From an uncultured Burkholderiales bacterium (lineage in GTDB: Bacteria > Pseudomonadota > Gammaproteobacteria > Burkholderiales > Burkholderiaceae_E): a stretch of DNA of 43,724 nt. The stretch is taken from positions 1 to 43,724 of the forward strand of contig CADEEH010000027.1 in the NCBI GenBank assembly GCA_902826305.1, in the 5' to 3' direction. The notes under the pieces are model-generated. The model saw only the letters and a list, made by a program, of their open reading frames with translations, did no database searches and was not told the origin of the DNA. The translations under genes and the position numbers were made by a program. Of this stretch, positions 16,543 to 30,237 are shown piece by piece. Position 1 is the first letter of the stretch, and each line of letters begins with the position of its first letter.

Positions 16543-17689
16543 TTGTTGCCGACGTTGCCGCCCGCCTTGCTTGCCCTAGCCGACGGATCGATCTTCCACG
16601 GTCTCTCGATCGGTGCGCCCGGCGCATCGGTGGGCGAGGTGGTGTTCAACACCGCGATGACCGGCTATCAGGAAATCCTGACCGACCCCAGCTACGCACG
16701 ACAGATCGTCACGCTGACCTATCCGCACATCGGCAACACCGGCACCAACGACGAGGACGTCGAGTCGAGCCGGGTGCACGCGGCCGCCCTGGTGATCCGC
16801 GACCTGCCGCTCCGGGTCTCGAACTGGCGCGCACGGTCGGACTTGTCGACCTACCTGCGTCGCGAGGGCGTCGTCGCGATCGCCGGCATCGACACCCGGC
16901 GGCTGACCCGGCTGCTGCGTGAGAAGGGTGCCCAGGACGGTTGCCTGATGGCGGCCGCGGCGCCCGGTGAATCCCTGGACGAACAGGCCGCGCTGGTGAA
17001 GGCCCGCGAGTTTCCCGGCCTGTCCGGAATGGACCTGGCCAAGGTCGTCAGCACGCGTGAGCGCTACACCTGGAGCGAAGGCGTCTGGTCGCTGGGCGCC
17101 GGTCATGCACCCGGCCGGACGTCACGTTTCAAGGTGGTCGCCTTCGACTTCGGCGTCAAACACAACATCCTGCGCCTGCTGGTCGACCGGGGCTGCGAAG
17201 TGATCGTGGTGCCCGCCCAGACGACGGCCGCCGAGGTGCTGGCACTGGAGCCCTCGGGAGTCTTCCTGTCCAACGGTCCGGGTGATCCGGCACCTTGCGA
17301 CTATGCGATCGCCGCGTCGCGTGAACTGATCGATCGCGGACTGCCGACCTTCGGCATCTGCCTGGGCCACCAGATCATGGGACTGGCCTGCGGCGCGAAG
17401 ACACTGAAGATGAAGTTCGGCCATCACGGCGCCAACCATCCGGTCAAGGACCTGGAGACCGGGCAGGTGCTGATCACCAGCCAGAACCACGGCTTCGCGG
17501 TCGATGCGGCGACGCTGCCGGACCACCTGAAGGTGACCCACGTGTCGCTGTTCGACGGCTCGATCCAGGGCCTGGCGCGCACCGACCGTCCCGCATTCTG
17601 TTTCCAGGGACATCCGGAGGCCAGCCCGGGGCCGCACGACATCGGTTACCTGTTCGACCGGTTCGTCGGCCTGATGGAGGCGCACGGCC

Positions 17690-17697
<8 letters not shown>
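16543..17697 (+). CDS. carA: Carbamoyl-phosphate synthase small subunit (glutaminase)
   Basis: This 384-residue subunit hydrolyses glutamine and channels ammonia to CarB for carbamoyl phosphate, the precursor of pyrimidines and arginine. The N-terminal CPSase_sm_chain domain ([20 protein letters not shown], residues 31-50) precedes a class I glutamine amidotransferase domain with catalytic Cys273 in FGICLGHQ and His357/Glu359 in QGHPEA. The start is most likely TTG 16543, because AGGAG at 16531-16535 lies 7 bp before it and no ATG or GTG fits the conserved N-terminus; TTG 16555 is a second option. Use of TTG may limit expression. It overlaps carB by 8 bp. Confidence 0.96.
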
Positions 17698-20929
<3,232 letters not shown>

Positions 20930-20931
20930 CG

Positions 20932-21408
20932 ATGCCCACCGTTCCGCTGACCCTGCGCGGGGTCGAGATGCTGAAGGAAGAGCTGCACCGGCTGCGTACC
21001 GTCGACCGCCCGGCGGTGATCAACGCGATCGCCGAGGCGCGTTCACATGGCGATCTGTCGGAGAACGCCGAATACGACGCGGCGCGTGACCGCCAGGGAT
21101 TCATCGAGGGGCGCATCGCGGAGCTCGAGACCAAGCTTGCCAACGCACAGGTGATCGATCCGGCCACGCTCGATGCCGACGGCCGCGTGGTCTTCGGCGC
21201 CACCGTCGACCTCGAGGAGGAGGACTCCGGCGACCGCGTGACCTACCAGATCGTCGGCGACGACGAGGCCGACATCAAGGTCGGCAAGATCTCGGTGTCG
21301 AGCCCGATCGCGCGCGCGCTGATCGGCAAGTACGCCGGCGACACCGCCGAGGTGAAGGCGCCGGCGGGCGACCGGCACTACGAGGTGCTCGACGTCCGTT
21401 ACGAGTGA
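20932..21408 (+). CDS. greA: Transcription elongation factor GreA
   Basis: This 158-residue factor rescues backtracked RNA polymerase by stimulating transcript cleavage. The N-terminal coiled coil contains [16 protein letters not shown] and the tip motif [14 protein letters not shown], whose acidic residues (Asp, Glu) act in the polymerase secondary channel. The C-terminal FKBP-like domain starts near [10 protein letters not shown] and ends in [13 protein letters not shown] at 20919-20922 lies in the end of carB and serves ATG 20932. The carA-carB-greA order suggests co-transcription. The last 10 bp overlap the end of the convergent yhbY gene. Confidence 0.97.
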   Translation: MPTVPLTLRGVEMLKEELHRLRTVDRPAVINAIAEARSHGDLSENAEYDAARDRQGFIEGRIAELETKLANAQVIDPATLDADGRVVFGATVDLEEEDSGDRVTYQIVGDDEADIKVGKISVSSPIARALIGKYAGDTAEVKAPAGDRHYEVLDVRYE

Positions 21409-21830
21409 CGGCGGGCGGCCGGCTTCTTGCGTTCGAGTCTCGCCGCCGCCTGCTGCTTGGTCACGTGCCGTTTCGGCTTGCGCGGCTTGGCCGGCGACCT
21501 GGGCGGGGCGGCATCGGGATTGGGCCGGAACAGCACCAGCATGCGCCCGATCGACTGCACCGGTGCACACGCCAGCGCCGCGCACAGCGCATCCAGCGTC
21601 GACTGCCGGGTGGCCCGGTCGGCGCCGGCGACATGCACCTTGATCAGCTCGTGTGACAGCAGTGCCCGGTCGGTTTCGCCAATCACCGCCGGCGTCACCC
21701 CCGCGTCACCGATCATCACCACCGGGGCCAGCGGATGGGCCTTCGCCCTGAGCTCGCGCCGGCGTGCGGCATCGAGCACCGGCACGGGCGCGCGGACAGG
21801 GGGGTCATCGTCGGGCGGAAGGTTCGGCAT
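21399..21830 (-). CDS. yhbY: CRM-domain RNA-binding protein, YhbY family
   Basis: This 143-residue protein contains a CRM (CRS1/YhbY) domain, about residues 22-110, with the conserved [20 protein letters not shown] start and a GxxG-like loop further on. Family members bind pre-50S ribosomal particles and act in ribosome assembly. The C-terminus adds a Lys/Arg-rich tail of about 30 residues ([20 protein letters not shown]) that probably contacts rRNA. ATG 21830 starts the protein close to the domain; the frame is open upstream for 51 more codons, without homology. Divergent from rlmE, as in many Burkholderiales, and convergent with greA. Confidence 0.9.
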   Translation of the reverse strand: MPNLPPDDDPPVRAPVPVLDAARRRELRAKAHPLAPVVMIGDAGVTPAVIGETDRALLSHELIKVHVAGADRATRQSTLDALCAALACAPVQSIGRMLVLFRPNPDAAPPRSPAKPRKPKRHVTKQQAAARLERKKPAARRHS

Positions 21831-22003
21831 CGGTCGCAGCAGGCGGGAAAGGTGCGGGCGGTCCGGGAGTCCGTCGGAACAGGCCTCGGGCCCACGACGG
21901 GGCGAAGCGCGGACTCCGGGTCGCCGCAGCGGACGGGGGATTATATCGGCTGCCCCCTTCCGCCTCGCGGCGCCGATCGACACCCAGCGCGCCGAGGCCT
22001 GAG

Positions 22004-22684
22004 ATGCCCCGCAATCCCGACCGGCACAACAAGTCCAACCGGGCTTGGCTCGCCCGTCATACGAACGATCCGTACGTGAGGCTCGCGCAGCAGCAGCAAT
22101 ACCGCTCGCGCGCGGCCTACAAGCTGATCGAGATCGACGACACCGACAAGCTGCTGATCCCGGGGGCGACGGTGATCGATCTGGGCAGCGCGCCGGGCGC
22201 CTGGTCGCAGGTGCTGCGCCGCCGCCTCGTCGGCCGCGGCAGGCCGAAGCCGCGGCTCCTCGCGCTGGATCTCCTGCCGATGGAGCCGGTGGACGGTGTC
22301 GAGTTCATCCTGGGCGACTTCCGCGAGCCGGCGGTGTTCGACCGGGTCGTCCGCGCGCTCGACGGGCGAGCGGCCGATCTGATCGTCTCCGACCTGGCCC
22401 CCAACCTGTCTGGTGTCGCCGCCGCCGACGCGGCCCGGATGGCCGACCTGATCGAACTGGCGCTCGAACTGGCCCGGGGGCACCTGGCCCCGCACGGGGC
22501 GCTGCTGGTCAAGGCGTTCCAGGGCAGCGGCTTCAGCCAGTCGGTCGAGTCGTTCAAGGCGGCCTTCACCGAGGTCCGGGTCAGGAAACCCAAGGCGTCG
22601 CGGTCGGAGTCGGCCGAGACCTATCTGCTCGGGCGGCGCTTGAAAACGCCCGCGACGCCCCGACCTGCCGGAGATGAGCGATGA
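22004..22684 (+). CDS. rlmE: 23S rRNA 2'-O-ribose methyltransferase RlmE (FtsJ/RrmJ)
   Basis: This 226-residue enzyme methylates U2552 (E. coli numbering) of 23S rRNA in the 50S subunit with S-adenosylmethionine. The Rossmann motif VIDLGSAPGAWSQVL lies near residues 52-66. The catalytic K-D-K-E tetrad can be placed: Lys in RAAYKLIEI, Asp in VSDLAPNLSG, Lys in LLVKAFQGSG, Glu in SRSESAETYLLG. ATG 22004 is the first codon that fits the family N-terminus (PRNPDRHNKSNRAWLARH). It lies 174 bp from the divergent yhbY start and is followed by a 304-bp gap before ftsH. Confidence 0.97.
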   Translation: MPRNPDRHNKSNRAWLARHTNDPYVRLAQQQQYRSRAAYKLIEIDDTDKLLIPGATVIDLGSAPGAWSQVLRRRLVGRGRPKPRLLALDLLPMEPVDGVEFILGDFREPAVFDRVVRALDGRAADLIVSDLAPNLSGVAAADAARMADLIELALELARGHLAPHGALLVKAFQGSGFSQSVESFKAAFTEVRVRKPKASRSESAETYLLGRRLKTPATPRPAGDER

Positions 22685-22988
22685 TCGACGCCGGTTCGAG
22701 CCGGATCCGCACTGCCACATCCCGGCCGACGCCGCCCGATGCGGGGCCTGACGGCCGGCATGCCCGGGGAGGACGCGCCGCCGGTCCTGCGCTCGAAACC
22801 GCGCTCCGTAATGACCGCGCCGTTGCCGCGGACCCACGCCAGGGACGCCCTGGGCGATGCCGGAATCGACCGTTTGTCTGAAACCGGCCCCTTCCATCAA
22901 TGGATCAAGGGCTTGCGCCCTATCGTTCAATTCCGCGACGTCCGCGGCATGGGCGTAGAATGACCCGCGTCATACAAGGAGCGAGGTA
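22685..22988 (+). promoter_or_regulatory. Gap before ftsH with possible promoter
   Basis: No convincing gene lies in these 304 bp: the short open frames lack known motifs and good start sites. Near the end, TAGAAT at 22956-22961 resembles a -10 box and would start transcription about 20 bp before the ribosome binding site AAGGAG (22976-22981). No good -35 box is visible at the right distance. A sigma-32 promoter, known for ftsH in E. coli, could not be identified. Confidence 0.35.
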
Positions 22989-24887
<1,899 letters not shown>

Positions 24888-24939
24888 TCGGCGACGGCTC
24901 GCCGCCGTCCGCCGATCATCCCCGGATCGAACCGCCGCC

Positions 24940-25764
24940 ATGCCACTGCATTGCGGCCGGTTCGAACTGAGCCTCGAGCGTCCGCTGGTGATGGGGGTCG
25001 TCAACACGACCCCCGATTCCTTTTCGGACGGTGGACGTTTCCTCGATCCGGCCGCTGCGATCGCACACGGACTGCGGCTGGTCGCCGAGGGCGCCGACAT
25101 CCTGGACATCGGTGGCGAGTCGACACGACCCGGTTCGGCCGAGGTGCCCGTGGCCGAGGAGATCGCCCGGATCGTCCCGGTGCTCGAGGGGCTGGCCGGC
25201 GTCGGCCGGCCGCTGTCGGTCGACACCCGCAAACCCGAGGTGATGCGGGCGGCGCTCGGCGCCGGCGCCGACATGATCAACGACATCAACGGCTTGCAGG
25301 CGCCGGGTGCGGTGCAGGCGGTGGCCGGGTCGCGGGCCGGACTGTGTGTGATGCACATGCAGGGGCAGCCGCTCGACATGCAGCAGGCGCCGTTCTATCG
25401 GGAAGTCGTCGCCGAGATCCGGCAATTCCTGGACAATCGCGTCGCTTCGCTCGTGGCGGCCGGGGTCGCCCGCGAGCGGATCGTGCTCGATCCCGGGATC
25501 GGGTTCGGCAAGACGGTCGAGCACAACATCGAGCTGCTGCGGCGGCTGCCGGAACTGGCGGTCGACGGTCTGCCGGTGCTGGTCGGCGTGTCGCGCAAAT
25601 CGCTGGTCGGTGTGTTGACCGGGGCACCGGTCGGGGAACGGCTCGCGGGCAGTCTGGCGGCCGCGCTGGCCGCGGTGTGGCGTGGGGCCGCGATCGTGCG
25701 GGTGCACGATGTCAAGGCCACCTGCGACGCGCTGGCGGTGTGGCGGGCTTTGAGCAAGGAGTGA
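24940..25764 (+). CDS. folP: Dihydropteroate synthase
   Basis: This 274-residue TIM-barrel enzyme joins 4-aminobenzoate to the pterin pyrophosphate in folate synthesis; it is the target of sulfonamides. The conserved blocks are all present: [15 protein letters not shown] near residue 18-32, [11 protein letters not shown] at about 57-67, [21 protein letters not shown] and GVSRKSLVG. Length is normal. It starts 52 bp behind ftsH and ends 7 bp before glmM, an order found in many proteobacteria (ftsH-folP-glmM). Confidence 0.97.
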   Translation: MPLHCGRFELSLERPLVMGVVNTTPDSFSDGGRFLDPAAAIAHGLRLVAEGADILDIGGESTRPGSAEVPVAEEIARIVPVLEGLAGVGRPLSVDTRKPEVMRAALGAGADMINDINGLQAPGAVQAVAGSRAGLCVMHMQGQPLDMQQAPFYREVVAEIRQFLDNRVASLVAAGVARERIVLDPGIGFGKTVEHNIELLRRLPELAVDGLPVLVGVSRKSLVGVLTGAPVGERLAGSLAAALAAVWRGAAIVRVHDVKATCDALAVWRALSKE

Positions 25765-25771
25765 ACGAACG

Positions 25772-27103
25772 ATGGCACGCAAATACTTCGGCACCGACGG
25801 CATCCGCGGACGCGTCGGCGAGACACCGATCACCCCCGACTTCGTGCTCAAGCTCGGCTTCGCCGCCGGCCGTGTGCTGGCGCGCGGCGGCCACGAGAGG
25901 CCGACGGTCCTGATCGGCAAGGACACGCGGATCTCCGGCTACATGCTCGAAGCCGCCCTCGAGGCGGGGCTGGCCGCCGCCGGTGTGCACGTGCTGATGA
26001 CCGGACCGCTGCCGACCCCGGCGATCGCTTACCTGGCGCGTGCGCTGCGCCTGTCGGCCGGCGTCGTCATCAGCGCCTCGCACAACCCGTTCGAGGACAA
26101 CGGCATCAAGTTCTTCTCGGCCGACGGCAACAAGCTGCCGGACGCGGTCGAGCAGCAGATCGAAGACCTGCTCGACGAGCCGATCGAATGTGTCGAGTCC
26201 GAGAAGCTCGGCCGGGTGCGCCGCATCGAGGATGCGCAGGGACGCTACATCGAGTTCTGCAAGTCGACCTATCCGAACGAACTGGACCTCAAGGGCCTGC
26301 GGATCGTCGTCGACTGCGCCAACGGCGCGTCGTACCACACCGCGCCGCACGTGTTCCACGAACTGGGTGCCGAGGTGATCTCGATCGGCGCGGCGCCCAA
26401 TGGCACCAACATCAACGAGAAGACCGGCGCGATCCATCCGCCGTCGCTGCAGGCCGCGGTGCGACAGCATCGTGCCGACCTCGGCATCGCGCTCGACGGC
26501 GACGCCGATCGTGTGGTGATGGTCGACGAGGACGGTCGCATCTACAACGGCGACGAGTTGCTGTACGTCATCGTCAAGGACCGCCTGTCGAAGGAACACG
26601 TGCCCGGTGCGGTCGGCACGCTGATGTCGAACCTCGCGCTCGAGCAGGCGCTGGAGCGGCTCGGTGTCGGCTTCGCGCGGGCCAAGGTCGGCGACCGCTA
26701 CGTGCTGGAGATGCTGAAGGAACGCGGCTGGATGTACGGCGGCGAGAGCTCGGGCCACCTGCTGTGCCTGGACTGCCATACGACCGGTGACGGCACGATC
26801 AGCGCGCTGCAGGTGCTCGGTGCGATGCGCGGTTCGGGCAACACGCTGGCCAACCTGACCGCCGACCTGGAACTGCTGCCGCAGAAGCTGATCAACGTGC
26901 GGATCGCCAAGGGTTTCGACTGGCAGAACCACGCCGGCCTGCTGACGATGAAGGAACAGGTCGAAGCCGAACTCGGCCGCGACGGCCGGATCCTGATCCG
27001 TCCGTCGGGCACCGAGCCGCTGCTGCGCGTGATGGTCGAGGCACGCGAGGACCTGGTGGCCGAGAAGATGGCCAGACGGCTGGCACAGGCGATCGCGGCC
27101 TGA
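25772..27103 (+). CDS. glmM: Phosphoglucosamine mutase
   Basis: This 443-residue cytoplasmic enzyme converts glucosamine-6-phosphate to glucosamine-1-phosphate for peptidoglycan and lipopolysaccharide. The active-site phosphoserine is the second Ser of SASHNP (Ser103). The magnesium loop [14 protein letters not shown], the sugar-binding GGESSGHL motif and the C-terminal phosphate-binding loop [14 protein letters not shown] are all present. Length is usual for GlmM (E. coli 445). Its ATG follows folP closely, and a strong hairpin behind the gene probably ends the ftsH-folP-glmM operon. Confidence 0.98.
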   Translation: MARKYFGTDGIRGRVGETPITPDFVLKLGFAAGRVLARGGHERPTVLIGKDTRISGYMLEAALEAGLAAAGVHVLMTGPLPTPAIAYLARALRLSAGVVISASHNPFEDNGIKFFSADGNKLPDAVEQQIEDLLDEPIECVESEKLGRVRRIEDAQGRYIEFCKSTYPNELDLKGLRIVVDCANGASYHTAPHVFHELGAEVISIGAAPNGTNINEKTGAIHPPSLQAAVRQHRADLGIALDGDADRVVMVDEDGRIYNGDELLYVIVKDRLSKEHVPGAVGTLMSNLALEQALERLGVGFARAKVGDRYVLEMLKERGWMYGGESSGHLLCLDCHTTGDGTISALQVLGAMRGSGNTLANLTADLELLPQKLINVRIAKGFDWQNHAGLLTMKEQVEAELGRDGRILIRPSGTEPLLRVMVEAREDLVAEKMARRLAQAIAA

Positions 27104-27128
27104 CGCCACGGCGTGTGCCCGGACGAGA

Positions 27129-27146
27129 GGCCGCCCGCGGGCGGCC
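27129..27146 (+). terminator. Rho-independent-like terminator after glmM
   Basis: GGCCGCCC at 27129-27136 pairs with GGGCGGCC at 27139-27146; with the central GC the whole 18 bp are a perfect palindrome. It is followed by the T-containing stretch TTGTCGTT. It lies 25 bp behind the glmM stop. The T tract is imperfect, but position and stem strength make termination likely. Confidence 0.75.
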
Positions 27147-27213
27147 TTGTCGTTCGTGACGATGCGATCCGATCCGGGCGGAATCACGGGCCTCGATCCC
27201 GTCGTCGGCAGGC

Positions 27214-27242
27214 TGGTCGCCGGCAGTTGCGACCGGTAGAAT
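27214..27242 (+). promoter_or_regulatory. Putative promoter of the tRNA-Pro/tRNA-Arg pair
   Basis: TAGAAT at 27237-27242 is a good -10 box. Seventeen bp upstream lies TGGTCG (27214-27219), a poor -35 box. Transcription would start about 4 bp before the mature 5' end of tRNA-Pro, which is tight but possible for tRNA genes. Confidence 0.4.
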
Positions 27243-27252
27243 CGGCGCGGAT

Positions 27253-27329
27253 CGGGGCGTAGCTCAGCCTGGTAGAGTGCTTGCTTTGGGAGCAAGATGC
27301 CGGAGGTTCGAATCCTCTCGCCCCGACCA
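27253..27329 (+). tRNA. tRNA-Pro (anticodon TGG)
   Basis: The 77 nt fold into a full cloverleaf. Acceptor CGGGGCG pairs with CGCCCCG (27319-27325), and the anticodon stem CTTGC/GCAAG encloses loop TTTGGGA with anticodon TGG. The T arm carries GGTTCGAATCC. The 3' CCA is encoded (27327-27329). It reads proline codons CCN, mainly CCA. The tRNA-Arg gene follows after 49 bp, probably in the same transcript. Confidence 0.97.
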
Positions 27330-27378
27330 TCCCCTGTTGTGCGCGGTGATGCGCGGCACACCTCGTCAGCCGTCCGAT

Positions 27379-27455
<77 letters not shown>

Positions 27456-27505
27456 TCTGACCGTTCCAGAGATCCCACGGTGCGCCGCCGGGCGCCAGTG
27501 CCGTT

Positions 27506-28450
27506 CTATGCCGGCAGCCGCTGCGTTGCCGCCGCCTCGCGTATCGCTTCAAGGCAGGCCTTGGTCGCCGGACCATGCACCCGGTCACGCAGCCACAACA
27601 CCATCGTTGCCCCGGACCAGCGCGGCAACGCCACCGGCAACACCCTCACACCGAAATGCTGCCGCGCGAATGTGATGACGGTGTGCGGCATGCAGGTGAC
27701 GAAGCGACCGCTGATCAGCAACCGATGGCGCAGACCCAGGGCGCCGGATTCGATGATCCGTGCCGGCATCGGCAGGCCGGCGTCGACGAAGGCCTGCACC
27801 ACGGGCGTGCCGGCCATCTGCTCGTTGCGAGAAAGGATCCAGTGTTCGTCGACGAGCTCGGACAATGCGATCTTGCGGCGCCGGGCAAGACGGTGCTCAG
27901 CCCCGACCACCACATGCAGCTGCTCGCGGTAGAGCGCCTCTCCCACGATGTCGGCGGGCAGCGGCAGCACCGCCGGCCGGATGATGGCCAAGTCGATCGT
28001 GCGTTGCGGCAACATCGTGTCGACCAGTTCGTGCGCCTGTGCCGATTCGAACGTCAGGCGCATCCGTCCGTGCCGGGCCAACAACATCTGTGTGGCGAGC
28101 GCCAGGATGCCGGCCTGCTGCGTATCGCCACCGCCCACCCGGACCTCGCCGGCCTCGGGATCTGACAACCAGTCCAACTCGTTCAACCCTTGGCGCAGTT
28201 CGTCGAAGATGACCAAGCCGCGCCGCAGGAGCGCATGACCGTGAACCGTGGGTTCGACACCCTTGGCGCTGCGCTCGAGCAGCCGCACGCCGAGCACCGA
28301 TTCCAGTTCCGAGATGGCCTTGGAGACCGCCCCCTGCGAGATGTGAAGGACATCGGCCGCCTTTCGCATGCCCCCTGCGTTGACCACCGCCATCAAAGTA
28401 TCCAGGTCACGTAGACGCAGGCGTCGTTTCAAGCGGTCCGTCGTGGGCAT
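27506..28450 (-). CDS. LysR-family transcriptional regulator
   Basis: This 314-residue regulator has an N-terminal winged helix-turn-helix (about residues 10-70: LRDLDTLMAVVNAGGMRKAA, then HISQGAVSKAISELESVLG) and a C-terminal periplasmic-binding-like effector domain. The two-helix opening RLRLRDLDTL is typical for regulators of the GbpR/PcaQ-like branch. It is divergently transcribed from the Bug-type binding protein gene 108 bp away, so it most likely controls that gene in response to the bound carboxylate or a related metabolite. Its own promoter would lie in the same interval. Confidence 0.92.
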   Translation of the reverse strand: MPTTDRLKRRLRLRDLDTLMAVVNAGGMRKAADVLHISQGAVSKAISELESVLGVRLLERSAKGVEPTVHGHALLRRGLVIFDELRQGLNELDWLSDPEAGEVRVGGGDTQQAGILALATQMLLARHGRMRLTFESAQAHELVDTMLPQRTIDLAIIRPAVLPLPADIVGEALYREQLHVVVGAEHRLARRRKIALSELVDEHWILSRNEQMAGTPVVQAFVDAGLPMPARIIESGALGLRHRLLISGRFVTCMPHTVITFARQHFGVRVLPVALPRWSGATMVLWLRDRVHGPATKACLEAIREAAATQRLPA

Positions 28451-28558
28451 GTTGCCTCTGGGCGTTTCCGTTACGTGATCATCCTATGCCAAAAGATCGC
28501 TATTCGGTGATCGGCCGGGTCGGTAGTCTGCGCTCCATCGATGTTGCAGGAGAGAGCG
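28451..28558. promoter_or_regulatory. Divergent control region, LysR regulator / Bug-type binding protein
   Basis: This 108-bp interval should carry the LysR operator. Three GATC-containing elements (TGATCATCC, AGATCGCT, TGATCGG) lie between about 28468 and 28513, but they do not form a clean T-N11-A dyad. The ribosome binding site AGGAGAGAG lies directly before ATG 28559. Exact promoter boxes are not clear. Confidence 0.35.
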
Positions 28559-29551
28559 ATGAACGAAGCCCCATCAAGACGCCAATGGCTGGCGTCGGCA
28601 ACTGCCGTCTCGTTGTCACTGGTTTGGCCCGGCGCGCGCTCGCAGACCTGGCCCGACAGCGTGCGTGTGCTGTGCGGCTATCCTCCGGGTGGCTCGGTCG
28701 ACACCGTGTCGCGCCGTCTCGCCGATCAACTGGTGCGCCGCCTGGCGCGCACCTCGATCGTCGAGAACCGCGTCGGTGCTGCAGGCCGTCTGGCGGTGGA
28801 CGTTCTGAAGAACGCCCCCAGTGACGGTTCGACCCTGCTTGTCACGCCAGCATCGGTGCTCACGATGTACCCGCACATCTACCGGCCGCTGGGCTACGAC
28901 GTCTTCGCCGACCTCGCCCCCGTGGCGATGCTGGCGAGCACCGAGTTCTGCCTCGCGATCGGGTCGTCGGTACCCCCGCACGTCCAAACCTTCGACGACT
29001 TCATCGGGTGGTGCAAGGCCAACCCGGCTCATGCCAGTTGCGGCAATGCGGGGGCGGGCTCGTTTCCGCACTTCATGGCCTTGCTGCTTGCTCGTGAAGC
29101 AGCCCTGGAGTTGACCCATGTTCCTTACCGCGGCGGCTCGGCCGCCATGCTGGCGCTGACCGGTGGCCAGGTGAGCGCCGCTCTGGCGACCGAAGGATCG
29201 GCCCTCGCGCTCGAACAGGCCGGCAAGCTGCGCGTGCTCGCGACCAGCGGGGCACAGCAATCCAACTTCTTTGCCAAAGCGCCGACCTTCGCCGCGCTCG
29301 GCCTCAAAGCGCTCACGCATCGGGAGTGGTTTGCCGTGGTGGCACCAGGCCGGACGCCCGCACGTGTGGTGCAGGGCGTGGCCGACACCGCGAACGCGAT
29401 GCTCGGCGAACCGGAAGTACGGGATGCGTGGGCTCGCCTCGGGCTGCTCACGACGGGGTCGACGCCGTCCGAACTGGCCTCAGCGCTGCGCGCCGAACAC
29501 GACTTCTGGGGTCCGATCATCAAGGCGAGCGGATTCACCCCGGAGGCCTGA
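28559..29551 (+). CDS. Bug-type substrate-binding protein (tripartite tricarboxylate transporter family)
   Basis: This 330-residue periplasmic protein belongs to the TctC/Bug family, which is greatly expanded in Burkholderiales and binds carboxylates and similar small molecules. It starts with a twin-arginine-like signal (SRRQWLASATAVSLSLVWPG), followed by the conserved VRVLCGYPPGGSVDTVSRRLA and ENRVGAAGRLAVD. The segment VPYRGGSAAMLALTGGQV, about residues 187-204, is typical of the second lobe. ATG 28559 has AGGAGAG upstream; ATG 28541, 18 bp earlier, precedes the ribosome binding site and is less likely. No TctA or TctB membrane genes lie nearby, so it may serve a remote transporter or be a sensor partner. 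Confidence 0.92.
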   Translation: MNEAPSRRQWLASATAVSLSLVWPGARSQTWPDSVRVLCGYPPGGSVDTVSRRLADQLVRRLARTSIVENRVGAAGRLAVDVLKNAPSDGSTLLVTPASVLTMYPHIYRPLGYDVFADLAPVAMLASTEFCLAIGSSVPPHVQTFDDFIGWCKANPAHASCGNAGAGSFPHFMALLLAREAALELTHVPYRGGSAAMLALTGGQVSAALATEGSALALEQAGKLRVLATSGAQQSNFFAKAPTFAALGLKALTHREWFAVVAPGRTPARVVQGVADTANAMLGEPEVRDAWARLGLLTTGSTPSELASALRAEHDFWGPIIKASGFTPEA

Positions 29552-29743
29552 GGCCGACGACCATCGATGCTTTTGGCGGTCACGCCAGCGGGGCTCGCGG
29601 CTGGTGCGTCGCTTGAAGGTGCCGCCGCGCGACGGACCTTTCGTTGACGAGGCCATGTCTCGTTACCACTTCGGGATGATGGTGCCGCGTGCCGGTGCCG
29701 CGGAAGATGGCGTCATCGGCGAACTCCTGCCTGGAATCGACCC

Positions 29744-30067
29744 ATGAACCTGCACCCGCTGCCGCTCGCCGCAGCCCCGACGGGACGAGCCCGCAGGCGC
29801 TACCTGATGGCGCTCGCCTGGGCGTTCGCCTTCTTCAGCTGTGCGCGGGTGCTGACCTACCTGCCGACGATCTGGGCAATCCACGACAGCGGCCAGTCGA
29901 ACCAGTATTCGCTGCTGACCTGGCTCGGCTGGATGGGCGCCAACCTGACGATGGCCGCCTGGCTGCACGAACAGAACGGCGGCCGCTTCGACTGGGCCGT
30001 CGCGGTCAACGCCGCCAACACCGTCATGTGCGGCATGACGACGCTGGTGATCTTCTGCTACCGCTGA
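29744..30067 (+). CDS. Small PQ-loop-like membrane protein
   Basis: This 107-residue protein has three hydrophobic helices (about 22-42, 55-73 and 80-104). The middle part, LPTIWAIHDSGQSNQYSLLTW followed by LGWMGANLTMAAWL, resembles a PQ-loop repeat as in SemiSWEET sugar transporters: a Pro near the start (PT instead of PQ), a Ser-Gly-x-Ser turn and a Trp/Gly helix with Asn. SemiSWEETs are of similar size and act as dimers. Function here is inference only. The gene stands between the Bug-type protein and the SMR remnant. Its last 10 bp overlap the remnant on the other strand. There is no strong Shine-Dalgarno sequence. Confidence 0.6.
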   Translation: MNLHPLPLAAAPTGRARRRYLMALAWAFAFFSCARVLTYLPTIWAIHDSGQSNQYSLLTWLGWMGANLTMAAWLHEQNGGRFDWAVAVNAANTVMCGMTTLVIFCYR

Positions 30068-30237
30068 GCCCTGCGGGCCGCTGCACTGCTGAGCCGCAGG
30101 CCAGCTACGCCGCCGATGACCAGGACGATGCCGAGCGCCTTGTGCCAGTTCGGGCGCTGTCCGAATAACAACGCACCAAGGATGACGACGCCGACGTCTG
30201 CAAGCGAGGTTCGGATGGCGTAGCCCTTCGACCGGCG
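30058..30237 (-). pseudogene. C-terminal remnant of a small multidrug resistance (SMR/EmrE-type) transporter
   Basis: The minus strand encodes 59 residues that begin RRSKGYAIRTSLADVGVVIL and go on with GALLFGQRPNWHKALGIVLV and IGGVAGLRLS, then stop at 30058. This matches the second half of SMR proteins, where AYAIWTG in helix 3 is followed by GxxLFGQ and the final helix GIxLIxxGVxxL. Helices 1 and 2, including the essential Glu of helix 1, are missing and no start codon is present. The fragment starts directly behind, and in the same frame as, the TGA of the monooxygenase gene. It is therefore a truncated gene left by a deletion or insertion event; the Trp of the family YAIW motif is Arg here. 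Confidence 0.75.

Noticed and set aside
22681-22963. Short open frames between rlmE and ftsH as small genes
   Set aside because: Arg/Pro/Gly-rich sequence, no ribosome binding site and no recognisable motif.
29552-29743. Open frames between the Bug-type protein and the PQ-loop-like protein on both strands
   Set aside because: Neither strand gives a known motif or a convincing start; I see nothing I can support in this interval.
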